From positions 3,608,501 through 3,672,500 of the forward strand of contig NZ_JACJUV010000001.1 of assembly GCF_014218805.1 (NCBI RefSeq): 64,000 nucleotides of DNA, given 5' to 3'. The notes under the pieces were generated by a model. It ran no database searches, was not told the DNA's origin, and was given only the letters and a program-made list of their open reading frames with translations. Every line of letters starts with the position of its first letter. Position 1 is the first letter of the stretch. Shown in pieces: positions 44,659-53,918 of the stretch. The position numbers were made by a program, and so were the translations under genes. Source of the DNA: Teredinibacter franksiae. Its GTDB lineage: Bacteria; Pseudomonadota; Gammaproteobacteria; Pseudomonadales; Cellvibrionaceae.

Positions 44659-45837
44659 ATGCGTTCTTTACTTCCTCACTTGCACCGTTGGTTTGGCTTG
44701 TTTATGGCTGTGTTTTTATTTGTTTCCGGGCTCACTGGCGCCATTATTTCCTGGGATCATGAACTGGATGAAGCATTGAATCCGAGTATGTACAAAGCAA
44801 GCTGGGAGGGAGAGACAGCAACGGCTCTAATGTTGGCAAACCAGCTGGAAACCCAAGCTCCGAATACCATCGTAACCTTTCTACCTTTAGCGATAGAGCA
44901 GGGACATGCGTTAAATCTTTTTGTCAAGGAGCGCAGTGCTGATACTCAGCTGGATTACAATCAAATAGCCCTTAACCCGGGAACGGGGGAAGTTCAGGCA
45001 AGTCGTATGTGGGGGGCGGTGTCGCTCTCTCGCGAGAACCTTTTGCCCTTTCTTTACAAGCTGCACTACTCCATGCACCTGCCGGATATTGGTGGTTTAG
45101 AAACGGGAGTTTTATTGATGGGCATTGTTGGCATTGTGTGGGTACTGGATTGTTTGGTGGTGCTGTGGATCTCCTTTCCTGCGCGTCGTAGCTGGCGTAA
45201 ATCCTTTGCTTTTCGTTTTAAGTCTGGGGGCTACAAACTGAATTTTGATCTACACCGTTCCGGTGGTGTTTGGTTGTGGTTTTTCATGTTAATTCTGGCC
45301 ATTACATCGGTCTCGATGAATCTCGGTTTTCAGGTCGTGCGTCCGTTAGTTAATAGTGTCTCCCCGCTTACGCCAAGCCCGTTCGAAACGGCCCCCTTCA
45401 GTGAATATTCCACACCTCATTACAGTCGTGAGCAGATACTGGAGCGTGCACTGGCCGAAATCGAGGAGCGCGAATTGGACCTGAGCTCACCGCTGGGGGG
45501 GATTTTCTTTGCGCGCGATTACAATGTGTACGGAGTTGGTTTTTTTGAAGGGGGCAATAGTCACGGAGATGGCGGCTTGGGTAACCCTTGGTTTTATTTC
45601 AGTGGCGAAGATGGCCGCTATTTGGGGGCCAGTCTACCCGGTGAGGGCAGTGCAGGCGATATCTTCATGCAGGCACAGTTTCCGCTACATAGTGGCAGAA
45701 TTTTGGGTGTGACGGGGCGGGTCATCGTATCGTTTTTGGGGTTGATGGTTGCCGTTTTTTCGGTAACGGGCGTGATTATCTGGATGCGTAAGCGCCGAGC
45801 GCGAGCTGCGCAGTCATTACGAGCTGAGTGCGCATAA
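44659..45837 (+). CDS. PepSY-associated membrane protein (iron-regulated, PiuB-like)
   Basis: 392 residues with four main membrane helices (LFMAVFLFVSGLTGAIISWDHELDEALNP, IVGIVWVLDCLVVLWISFP, GVWLWFFMLILAITSVSMNL, IVSFLGLMVAVFSVTGVIIWMRKRRAR). The first and last helices carry the SGLTGAIISWDHELDE and VTGVIIWMRKRR motifs of the PepSY-TM family, found with siderophore receptors and proposed to reduce ferric siderophores at the inner membrane. Divergent from the TonB receptor with a shared Fur-like box. Confidence 0.88.
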   Translation: MRSLLPHLHRWFGLFMAVFLFVSGLTGAIISWDHELDEALNPSMYKASWEGETATALMLANQLETQAPNTIVTFLPLAIEQGHALNLFVKERSADTQLDYNQIALNPGTGEVQASRMWGAVSLSRENLLPFLYKLHYSMHLPDIGGLETGVLLMGIVGIVWVLDCLVVLWISFPARRSWRKSFAFRFKSGGYKLNFDLHRSGGVWLWFFMLILAITSVSMNLGFQVVRPLVNSVSPLTPSPFETAPFSEYSTPHYSREQILERALAEIEERELDLSSPLGGIFFARDYNVYGVGFFEGGNSHGDGGLGNPWFYFSGEDGRYLGASLPGEGSAGDIFMQAQFPLHSGRILGVTGRVIVSFLGLMVAVFSVTGVIIWMRKRRARAAQSLRAECA

Positions 45838-45997
45838 GCTCACAGCGCTAGTTTCGGTATGAATCGTGAAATTTTGTCTGAGATCACAGTTATCGTAGCC
45901 GCTGGTCGACGAAGGCTGGCGTACAAAATGATCTGTTATACTGCGCCGCTATATTCGATGTTAATTTTTATTTCGATTAACTAGGTGTCTCTACGCT

Positions 45998-47752
45998 ATG
46001 TTCAAGTACCTCTCACTTTTCCTGTCTGTGTCCCTACTCGCTGCCTGTGGTGGCGGAGGCTCGTCTTCAAGCAATGACGACAATTCCAGTTCTAGCTCCA
46101 GTGTCTCTTTGTCTAGTTCCTCTTCGTCAGTGGTATCTTCTAGTAGCTCTTCTTCGGCGAATAGTGAGTCTTCCAGTAGTAGTCAATCTAGCGCAAGCGA
46201 TTCGTCCTCCACTACACCATCCTCGAGTTCTAGCCGTTCATCTTCCGAGTTATTGATTCAGGAAGATTCGCAGGGCTTCTGCCGTGTGGATGGTGATATT
46301 GAAAGTGAGCACGCCGGTTATACCGGTAACGGCTATGCCAATACCACTAATGCGGCGAATATGGCGGTCAGTTGGCAGGTGAGCGCTAGTTCGGCCAATA
46401 CTTACAGCGTGACATTACGCTTTGCCAACAAAGGTACAGCGGCACGTTCTGGCACCTTGGTTGCGAATGGCAACGACGGCAGTGCAGCCGTATTTGACTT
46501 GGCGTCCACCGGTGACTGGGATACGTGGCAGGAAGAAACCCAGGATATTGCTTTAGATGCCGGTTCAAATACGTTGGTTATTACCGCGCAATCGACCGAT
46601 GGGTTGTCGAATATCGATTCTATTCGTATCCAAGGCGAGGGCCTTTCTCTTGAAGTTTGTGCGGGTGCTTCGTCCTCCAGCAGTTCCTCCGCCAATAGTA
46701 GTACTTCCTCTAGCTTTAGTAGCGTTGCTGTTCGAGCACCCAAGCTTGAAGGTTGGGCGACTGAAAATGGGGGTACCACCGGTGGTGCTGGCGGAAATAC
46801 AGTAACCGCAACCACGGGAGCGGAAATTAATCAGGCGATGTGTGGCCGGGCTTCTGATACGACCCCTCTTATTATTTATGTCGATGGCACGATCAACCAT
46901 GACAACACCACCAGTGCTAGCGGAAGTTGCGACACAACTGGCGAGGAGATTCAGTTTAAAGGTGTGAGTAATATCTCATTGATTGGTGTGGGTGATCGCG
47001 GTGTACTAGACCAAGTGGGTATTCACGTACGTGATGCGTCCAACATTATTGTGCAAAATCTTCATATTAAAAACGTGAAGAAATCCGGTTCACCCACGTC
47101 TAATGGTGGTGATGCCATCGGTATGGAAGCGGGTGTTCACAATATCTGGATAGACCACAATACGCTCGAGGCCAGCGGCGGTGAAAGCGATGGTTACGAT
47201 TCTTTGGTCGATATGAAAAGTGATGTGAAATACGTAACGGTTTCCTACAACTGGTTGCGGAATTCAAGCCGTGGTGGGTTGGTTGGCTCCAGTGACACTG
47301 ATGATAAAAATAGTTTTATTACCTTTCACCATAATTGGTACGAAAATATAGAACAGCGCACGCCTTTGTTACGCCACGGCGAAGCCCATAGTTTTAACAA
47401 CTATTGGTCGAACCAAAGTAATGGCGATATGATTCACGGGATTAATGCACGCATGTACAGTGAAGTGCTTGTGGAAGGTAACTATTTTTACAACTCGAAC
47501 AATCCGTTGTTGGCGTCCACGGATTCTTCCGAGCCTGGATGTTGGACAGCATACGAGAACACAATCGACAACATTCAGTACACTCGCACCGTTGCTAATG
47601 GTAAGGCTCATGCCGTACCTGCCATTGTTGATGGTCAGCTGCAGTCGAGTTGCGCCACCGATGTAACGGTACCCTATAGTTACGAACTGGAAGCGTCAGC
47701 CAATATTCCTGCTGTTGTTACTCAGAACGTGGGTGTGGGACTTCTAGACTAA
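45998..47752 (+). CDS. Secreted pectate lyase, PL1, with CBM35-like module (lipoprotein)
   Basis: 584 residues. The signal ends in a lipobox (LLAACGGGG), so it is predicted to be a lipoprotein, followed by a polyserine linker. Next is a beta-sandwich CBM35-like module (residues ~90-220, IESEHAGYTGNGYANTTNAANMAVSWQV and NIDSIRIQGEGL), a second polySer linker, and a PL1 beta-helix. The beta-helix shows NIWIDHNTL, YDSLVDMKSDVKYVTVSYNWLRN (calcium-binding Asp region) and the catalytic Arg region EQRTPLLRHGEAHSFNNYW. It cleaves polygalacturonate by beta-elimination with calcium. Its products feed the uronate pathway including UxaB. Confidence 0.9.
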   Translation: MFKYLSLFLSVSLLAACGGGGSSSSNDDNSSSSSSVSLSSSSSSVVSSSSSSSANSESSSSSQSSASDSSSTTPSSSSSRSSSELLIQEDSQGFCRVDGDIESEHAGYTGNGYANTTNAANMAVSWQVSASSANTYSVTLRFANKGTAARSGTLVANGNDGSAAVFDLASTGDWDTWQEETQDIALDAGSNTLVITAQSTDGLSNIDSIRIQGEGLSLEVCAGASSSSSSSANSSTSSSFSSVAVRAPKLEGWATENGGTTGGAGGNTVTATTGAEINQAMCGRASDTTPLIIYVDGTINHDNTTSASGSCDTTGEEIQFKGVSNISLIGVGDRGVLDQVGIHVRDASNIIVQNLHIKNVKKSGSPTSNGGDAIGMEAGVHNIWIDHNTLEASGGESDGYDSLVDMKSDVKYVTVSYNWLRNSSRGGLVGSSDTDDKNSFITFHHNWYENIEQRTPLLRHGEAHSFNNYWSNQSNGDMIHGINARMYSEVLVEGNYFYNSNNPLLASTDSSEPGCWTAYENTIDNIQYTRTVANGKAHAVPAIVDGQLQSSCATDVTVPYSYELEASANIPAVVTQNVGVGLLD

Positions 47753-47775
47753 TATTGTATAAGGTTCAACATAAG

Positions 47776-47804
47776 CGCCGGGCCTATTTGCCCGGCGTTT
47801 TTTT
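47776..47804 (+). terminator. Rho-independent terminator of the pectate lyase
   Basis: CGCCGGGC (47776-47783) pairs with GCCCGGCG (47790-47797) and is followed by seven T. Confidence 0.88.
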
Positions 47805-47863
47805 GTCCAAATTTAACGGTGTTTTTTTTTGCAATGTCGGTTTTTACCAACAGGGAAACGGGC

Positions 47864-49780
47864 TTAGGCTTGTTTTTTACTCGCTACTTTGTAGAGTGAA
47901 TAAGCAATAGCGGCGATAACGAAAATACCTACCCATACAGGCAGTTTGAAATTTAGAGCGATAATGTTGGGGTTGCCGCTGATAACGATTGGAATGGCCA
48001 TGAATATGCCTATTAACGCTTCGCCGGTAATAAGGCCTGAAGCAAACAGTAGACCATTGTGATTGTTTTCGCCTGGGGCGTTGTTCTTCAGCTTCTTTTT
48101 CACAAAATGTGCGAGTAAACCACCGATAACAATAGGAACCGAAAGCTCCAACGGTAAATAGATGCCTACGGCTACAGCGAGTACGGGTGCGCGCCAGTTA
48201 CTGTCGCGTTTTTTTAAATATTCATCAAGAATAATAATCGCTATACCAATAGCACTGCCAATCCACACCATGCCCCAAGGTAACCCACCACCAAACACAC
48301 CTTTTGCGACCGAAGCCATAAGGGTTGCTTGCGGAGCGAGTAATGCATCGGGGTGCTCGGCGGTAGGCGCGCCTATACCGTAGGCGGCCAGTAATAAATT
48401 GAGGATGGGTGCCATTACAAGCACGGCAGAAATAACACCAACCGCCTGCATAAGTTGCTGCTTCCAGGGTGTTGCACCAAGAATAAAACCGGCTTTTAAG
48501 TCTTGCATATTGTCGCCACCAATAGCCGCGGCGGTGCACACAACGGCGCCAATCATGATGGCCGCTGCTGCGCCGGTACTGGCCTCTTTGCCCATTAACA
48601 AAACGAGTAAGAGAGAGCTGAATAAAATCGTTGCGATGGTGATGCCCGATACTGGATTGTTCGATGAACCGACAAGGCCCGCCATATAAGCGGCCACCGC
48701 CGAAAATAAAAATCCAGTAATAACCATAACCACCGCCATCAAAAAAGCGATGCCTAGGGAGTCGACGATGTTGTAATAAACCGCAAAAATGGGTAGTACA
48801 AATAGCACAATACCCGCAAGTACAAATTTCATTGGTGTATCGTGTTCTGTGTGGTCGTAACTTTCTCCAGGTTCAAATTTTTGTTTTTTCAACCCGTTGC
48901 GAATCCCCGAGAGCAATGAGCCGCGCATGGAAACTAACGCCCAGATGCCACCCACCAGCATGGCACCCACACCTAAGTAGCGAATTTTTGCTGTCCAGAT
49001 ACTGTAGGCCAAATCTTCGGCGGCCATACCGTTGGCAAATTTTGCTGCAAGTAAGGGGTCGGTATCGAGAAAAAAGGTGGAATAAATAGGGATGGCGATA
49101 TGCCAAGATATAACGCCGCCTAAAAATATTAGTACAGCAATGTTAAGCCCTACAATGTAGCCAACGCTGATAAGTGCCGGAGATAAGTTACTGCCGATAT
49201 ATCCAATGCTACTTTGGCCAAAATAAGTGGCCGACTGTGCGGTACCCGACCAAAGCTTTAAACCTGTTTCACATAGTTTTGTTACGGCACCAATAGCCGC
49301 CGACCAGGCCAGAATTTTTAAACCTTGACTACCACTTTCACCTACACGCAATACTTCTGCTGTTGCCAGCCCCTCTGGAAACTTTAATTTCTGCTCGACA
49401 ATTAACGTGTGCCGTAAAGGTACGGTAAACATAACCCCTAGCAAGCCCCCTAGGCCGGCAATAATGCAAACCCACCAATAATCAAATACATTCCAGTAGT
49501 CGAGAATAATCAGCGCGGGTATCGTGAAAATGACACCGGCGGCAACGGATTCTCCCGCCGAGGCAGCCGTTTGCACGATATTGTTTTCAAGAATATTGGA
49601 GTTTCGGAAAAGCCTTAGCAGCCCCATGGAAATAACCGCCGCTGGAATGGAAGCCGAAACTGTCATGCCCGCAAATAGGCCAAGATAGGCGTTGGCGGCG
49701 GCAAGAACCATGGACAATACAATGCCGAGCAGAACGGCCTTTACTGTTAATTGAGGGGCGGGTTGATTTAGGGGCGGCAT
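47864..49780 (-). CDS. OPT-family oligopeptide transporter
   Basis: 638 residues with about 14-16 hydrophobic segments. Motifs of the family include LTVKAVLLGIVLSMVLAAANAYLGLFAGMTVSASIPAAVISMGLLR at the start, EQKLKFPEGLATAEVLRVGE and GGDNMQDLKAGFILGATPWKQQLMQ. Imports peptides or metal chelates across the inner membrane; substrate cannot be told. Starts at ATG 49780 with GGAG ~8 nt upstream. Single gene. Confidence 0.9.
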   Translation of the reverse strand: MPPLNQPAPQLTVKAVLLGIVLSMVLAAANAYLGLFAGMTVSASIPAAVISMGLLRLFRNSNILENNIVQTAASAGESVAAGVIFTIPALIILDYWNVFDYWWVCIIAGLGGLLGVMFTVPLRHTLIVEQKLKFPEGLATAEVLRVGESGSQGLKILAWSAAIGAVTKLCETGLKLWSGTAQSATYFGQSSIGYIGSNLSPALISVGYIVGLNIAVLIFLGGVISWHIAIPIYSTFFLDTDPLLAAKFANGMAAEDLAYSIWTAKIRYLGVGAMLVGGIWALVSMRGSLLSGIRNGLKKQKFEPGESYDHTEHDTPMKFVLAGIVLFVLPIFAVYYNIVDSLGIAFLMAVVMVITGFLFSAVAAYMAGLVGSSNNPVSGITIATILFSSLLLVLLMGKEASTGAAAAIMIGAVVCTAAAIGGDNMQDLKAGFILGATPWKQQLMQAVGVISAVLVMAPILNLLLAAYGIGAPTAEHPDALLAPQATLMASVAKGVFGGGLPWGMVWIGSAIGIAIIILDEYLKKRDSNWRAPVLAVAVGIYLPLELSVPIVIGGLLAHFVKKKLKNNAPGENNHNGLLFASGLITGEALIGIFMAIPIVISGNPNIIALNFKLPVWVGIFVIAAIAYSLYKVASKKQA

Positions 49781-49835
49781 GCGCTTACTCCGTACTTAAG
49801 TTTTTATTTATTGTTATACATAATAAAGGTTTAGA

Positions 49836-52139
49836 TCAGCGATTATCTAGTGCTATCTCTGGTAGTGCGTGTGCAGCCGTACTGAAGTCCAGCAAGCTCA
49901 TTCGCGTAAATCGAAATAATTTCGCTATTAGTACATCTGGGAATTGCTGTATGCGGGTATTGTATTGGGTAACTGAATCATTAAAGCCGTTGCGGATCAT
50001 GGCAATTTCGTTTTCCAGCTTTACGATGCGGCGATGTAAGTCTTGTATGGATTTATCGGTGTTAATCTCTGGGTATTTTTCTAGGGTTATTTGTAGGTTA
50101 TTGATGAATGTGTGTTCATTGCGCATATATCGATTCACCTCATTGGTCGACTGTTGCTGCATGGATTGGCTGCGCAATCGTGTTATTTGCGTGAGTAAAC
50201 CTTTTTCGTGAGCAAGTAAAGCTTTGGCGACTTTTTCCAATTGAGGAATAAGTGTTGCGCGTTTTTTCAAGCTTGTTTGAATGTTAGCCCAGCCGCGCTT
50301 GCAGCGCTGGCGAAGAAATATTAAGTCGTTAAACATTATTATAAGCATAATCACGCTTAAAAAAAACGGTGCAGCCAGTGACGCAATTAGGTAGTCGAGG
50401 CTAGAAAAACTGCCGTTACTGCCCGCAATAATGAGCAGAGCCAGAAACATCGCGCTAATGCCCACCGTGAGCATTCCCATACCGCGGTTGGCTTTCATCA
50501 GCATAACTTCGTGTTCGGGTCTATTGCTGATGATATAAGGTGCTTCTTTATCGTGGGTGAGTACCAATGTGTCGCCCCGGCTTTTGTCGGGTACGGCTTT
50601 ACCCAAACAATAAAGTGTGTCGCCGGGGCTTAGACGTTTTTCGGTATAGCGGTAGCGGCCTTCGCGCCTGCTGGTGCAGTGCTTGGTTATAATTTCGGCC
50701 TTGCCGGGAAATAGACGAATTTTGCCTTCGTCGTCATTACAGTAGAAGGGCTGTTTTTCTTGCCGATCTTCAATGGTTACCCAGCGCGTATTCTTACCGC
50801 TACTGCGTCGTTCTTTGACGGTGTAGTGAAACCAGCAGCAGGGCTGGTTAGATACAGGGCCTATCAGGGTGTTTTTACCTTCTTCTTCCGTGAGCGTGCC
50901 AGTAACTTCCGTTAACCCACAGGTAACGCCTGCGGTTTTTCGCGTAGGTAAATTTTCTTGTATTCGTTTTACTTTAATAAAGCGAAAGGCCAGCCACCCG
51001 GTAATAAAGGTAATGGCAACGGCCACTAGGTTTAACCAGGCGGTATCTGCCGTTTTGGTTCGCTCAAAGGACGCCATTTGTTCGTTTGCGATTTTTAATT
51101 GTTCTGCGGGTAGTTGTATAGGCGGTGGCGTGTCCAAATTGTTCATGCGAGCGTAGATGTTTTCGGGGAAACGATCGATTTGCTGCAGATAATGTTCGCG
51201 TACAAGGTGGCTTGCTATGCGCCAGCTATTGACCCGAAGCTTGTCATCGGTTGAAAGAGCGGAATGGGGCGGAGCGTTAACATCAAAGCCGGGTATCGCT
51301 TTAAGTTTGTAGTTTGCCATTAATGCCTGCGTCAGTGTTTGTGAACGATTTAGCTGCTTTTGGTAATGCCCGTAACCCGTGAGCACATCCTCTTGCAGGC
51401 TCTTCCAGCCGTAGTGAAAAAGTAAACCGGTGCAACAGAGTGAGGTAAGACTAAGGTATATTAATATCTTGTGCAGGCGAAAACAGAACATTACGCACCA
51501 GCACATCAGAACCAGCGCTGCAATTGCGCTGGCTAATAAAAGAAGAGCACTCCAACCCATACGACTGCGTTCGTTAGCCGCAGTGCCGGAGGAAATAATG
51601 GGTACATACTCGCCTAGTGTTTTAAAATTAACATGAGGGTTGTTTAATTCTGGCTCCATCCAGCCAAAAACTGTAATCCATTGGTTGTTGTCTATACGCC
51701 ATTCGGTATAGCGGTGGTCGCCGGTTTCTTTGAAAAACGCCTTTGGTGCATTCCATTGAATTGTATGTAGCGCATCCGCCGCTCGCAGGCGTGCGCGACC
51801 GCTACCGTCATCTAGATAAAAGTCTAGGCCTCGGGTTTCATCGCGCAGAGTGCGCCAATGGGTATCGCCATCACTGTCTCGGTATTCCTCTTCGACAAGG
51901 TAACGGTAATAAACGCAGGCAGTGTTGGTCATTGGTGAGGTTAGCGATTGCTCTGCCTCAATGGCATAGCCACGTAGCTGAACCTCTCCATAGGTACTGC
52001 CGAGAACTGAGGTAACAGGGATGCGCTCGAGTTTGCGAAAATCTAAAATTTTGTCAAATGCCAGTTGGCTGAAAAATAGCGAGCCAAAGAGTAACCCTGT
52101 GGCGGCAATAAAAACTAGAATGCGTCGTACAATATTCAA
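49836..52139 (-). CDS. Membrane fusion of two GIDE/BAM-like domains and a LemA domain
   Basis: 767 residues from a TTG (52139) with AGGGG about 8 nt upstream; a longer frame exists but overlaps the macrodomain gene. Residues ~45-165 and ~405-515 are two copies of one domain: TSPMTNTACVYYRYLVEEE...RGLDFYLDDGSGRARL against IGPVSNQPCCWFHYTVKER...QPFYCNDDEGKIRL. The pattern matches the GIDE/BAM domain known from mitochondrial E3 ligases such as MUL1, but no RING finger is present. Membrane helices lie at ~7-24, ~197-245, ~367-388 and ~555-605. The C-terminus (~603-755) is a LemA domain (FNDLIFLRQRCKRGWANIQTSLKKRATLIPQL). The stop of the macrodomain gene is 10 nt upstream, so the two are an operon. 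Confidence 0.82.
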   Translation of the reverse strand: MNIVRRILVFIAATGLLFGSLFFSQLAFDKILDFRKLERIPVTSVLGSTYGEVQLRGYAIEAEQSLTSPMTNTACVYYRYLVEEEYRDSDGDTHWRTLRDETRGLDFYLDDGSGRARLRAADALHTIQWNAPKAFFKETGDHRYTEWRIDNNQWITVFGWMEPELNNPHVNFKTLGEYVPIISSGTAANERSRMGWSALLLLASAIAALVLMCWCVMFCFRLHKILIYLSLTSLCCTGLLFHYGWKSLQEDVLTGYGHYQKQLNRSQTLTQALMANYKLKAIPGFDVNAPPHSALSTDDKLRVNSWRIASHLVREHYLQQIDRFPENIYARMNNLDTPPPIQLPAEQLKIANEQMASFERTKTADTAWLNLVAVAITFITGWLAFRFIKVKRIQENLPTRKTAGVTCGLTEVTGTLTEEEGKNTLIGPVSNQPCCWFHYTVKERRSSGKNTRWVTIEDRQEKQPFYCNDDEGKIRLFPGKAEIITKHCTSRREGRYRYTEKRLSPGDTLYCLGKAVPDKSRGDTLVLTHDKEAPYIISNRPEHEVMLMKANRGMGMLTVGISAMFLALLIIAGSNGSFSSLDYLIASLAAPFFLSVIMLIIMFNDLIFLRQRCKRGWANIQTSLKKRATLIPQLEKVAKALLAHEKGLLTQITRLRSQSMQQQSTNEVNRYMRNEHTFINNLQITLEKYPEINTDKSIQDLHRRIVKLENEIAMIRNGFNDSVTQYNTRIQQFPDVLIAKLFRFTRMSLLDFSTAAHALPEIALDNR

Positions 52140-52149
52140 TCGTTGACCC

Positions 52150-52665
52150 CTAAAACGTTCTGCGTGAAAGCGCGTGCTTGTATTGGGCGCACATAGCCTC
52201 GCTGAAGCAAGCAAAAATAACCAATTGTAGATGGGTATGATCGGTGAGGTAGCTGCACACTTCTTCAACTGCTGTGGCACAGGCTTCGGAATGGGGGTAG
52301 CCGTATACACCACAACTTATGGCGGGAAAAGCAATAGAGGGAATATGATGCCGGCCGGTTAGTTTCAGGCATTGCCGGTAGCAAGACTGAAGTTCGGCCT
52401 TCTCACCCTGGTGGCCACCATGCCAAACCGGGCCAACGGTGTGAATAATATGGTCCGCCAGAAGTCTATAACCTGGTGTTATACGTGCTTCGCCCGTATC
52501 GCAACCACCGAGCGTTTTACAGTAATTCAGCAGTTCTGGGCCAGCTGCGCGATGAATGGCGCCGTCTACACCACCGCCGCCGAGTAAGCTGGTGTTCGCC
52601 GCGTTCACTATAGCGTTTACTTCGAGGCGGGTGATATCGGTGTGCTGTACAAGAATCTCGGTCAT
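52150..52665 (-). CDS. Macrodomain protein (O-acetyl-ADP-ribose deacetylase / ADP-ribose hydrolase, YmdB-like)
   Basis: 171 residues, a single macrodomain. VNAIVNAANTSLLGGGGVDGAIHRAAGPELLNYC (residues ~15-48) and IPSIAFPAISCGVYGYPHSEACATAV are the ADP-ribose-binding signatures of the YmdB/MacroD-like group, including the NAANxxLxGGGGVDGAIHxAAG stretch. The enzyme removes ADP-ribose or acetyl groups from ADP-ribosylated targets. It is cotranscribed with the GIDE-LemA fusion. Confidence 0.92.
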   Translation of the reverse strand: MTEILVQHTDITRLEVNAIVNAANTSLLGGGGVDGAIHRAAGPELLNYCKTLGGCDTGEARITPGYRLLADHIIHTVGPVWHGGHQGEKAELQSCYRQCLKLTGRHHIPSIAFPAISCGVYGYPHSEACATAVEEVCSYLTDHTHLQLVIFACFSEAMCAQYKHALSRRTF

Positions 52666-53164
52666 TTTTGTACTCCTTTACCTGAGGGTAAACGGAGTAT
52701 CTAAGAAAATCGCTCCGCTCGCCAGAAATTGATGGGGTGAGGTTGCAGTAATTTGCTGAATGGCGGTAGAGGGGCCTACATAAAGCCAGAGTTTAAAAGC
52801 AATTGAATAGCGAAGCCCTTGCATTTCTTTTGTCGAATATGTGCCAGATACGGTTCACAAAACCGGTTGGGTGTGAGTTTTTTGGCGATAATGGCGTAGT
52901 TTTCGTTTACTTACCCATATTGGTTAAATCGATACCCATTTGTTGATTGGCTCTGTAGCTTTACGCTGCCGGAAGGCCTAAGTTTTCGAAATGGGTTAGG
53001 GTATTTTAATGCATGTATAAGTAATCACTTGGCAAAGATCGGTGAACACTAGCGGGTGTTTGTGGTAAAAATGTTACATGAGTATTCGCATTGTATGCAA
53101 AATGAACGGTCGCTTGGGAAGTGGCAATTTACTAGTTGGAACAAAGCTCTTAGGCGTCTTTACA
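52666..53164. other. About 500 bp between the macrodomain gene and the DTW gene
   Basis: I see no supported gene here. In-frame upstream ATGs of the DTW frame (53078, 53102) lie in it, but the protein they would add is not family-like. It must contain the DTW and macrodomain promoters. Confidence 0.5.
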
Positions 53165-53869
53165 ATGACAAATCAGTTTTTAGCATTAAAAGCCAAGCGA
53201 TTGGCAGAAGCGACACGGGTTTTTAACGCGCGGGGGAAATCTGTGGTGCGGTGTGATCGCTGTCAGTTGGCCGAACGTGCCTGTATTTGCCTGTACTGCC
53301 CAGAGTCTAGTTGCAAGAGCCATTTTGTATTGCTGATGCACCACAATGAAGTGTTTAAGCCAACGAATACCGGGCGGTTGATTGCTGATGTATTTCCGGC
53401 AAGTACGCAGGTGAGCTGCTGGAGTCGCACCCATCCGGAACCGAATTTACTGGAGTTACTTAAGCAACCTGATCGACGCTGTTATATTGTGTTTCCGGAA
53501 AATGTAGATCACCACCCAAGTACAGAGGCACTGCCGGAGGACGGTAAGACGAACACCTTTATTTTGTTGGACGGTACGTGGAAGCAGGCGCGCCGTATGT
53601 TGACGCTTAGTCGGTGGTTGGATGGTATTCCAACATTGGCGTTTCCGGAATCACTTTTACGAGGGTATGCCGTCAGAAAGTCTGAACATTTACACCAAGT
53701 TTCGACGGCGGAAGCCGGTGGCTTGTGCTTGCAGTTGGCCAATGAGCCGCTTCAAGCCAACAAACTGTTCGACTATTTTAAAATTTTTAATTTACATTAT
53801 TTAGCAACGCGGGGCAGCTATCAGCCTGAACTGACCGATTTGCATGAAAAGCTGCTGCGCCGTGAGTAA
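53165..53869 (+). CDS. DTW-domain tRNA-uridine aminocarboxypropyltransferase
   Basis: 234 residues. A cysteine-rich N-terminal zinc-binding part (RCDRCQLAERACICLYC) is followed by the DTW domain with HHNEVFKPTNTGRLIADVFP, FILLDGTWKQARRML (the D-G-T-W motif, ~135), and a C-terminal RKSEHLHQVSTAEAGGLCL. It transfers an aminocarboxypropyl group from SAM to uridine in tRNA (acp3U), as does E. coli TapT. The start chosen (53165) gives the typical ~230 residues. Confidence 0.9.
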   Translation: MTNQFLALKAKRLAEATRVFNARGKSVVRCDRCQLAERACICLYCPESSCKSHFVLLMHHNEVFKPTNTGRLIADVFPASTQVSCWSRTHPEPNLLELLKQPDRRCYIVFPENVDHHPSTEALPEDGKTNTFILLDGTWKQARRMLTLSRWLDGIPTLAFPESLLRGYAVRKSEHLHQVSTAEAGGLCLQLANEPLQANKLFDYFKIFNLHYLATRGSYQPELTDLHEKLLRRE

Positions 53870-53918
53870 GGAAGATCTCGATTAACACGATTTGATTTCT
53901 CCCACACGTATGCTGGTA

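Noticed and set aside
46080..46720. Polyserine stretches as sequencing artefact or microsatellite
   Set aside because: Codons are varied (TCT, TCC, AGT, AGC) and the linkers occur in three different secreted proteins, as expected for this group.
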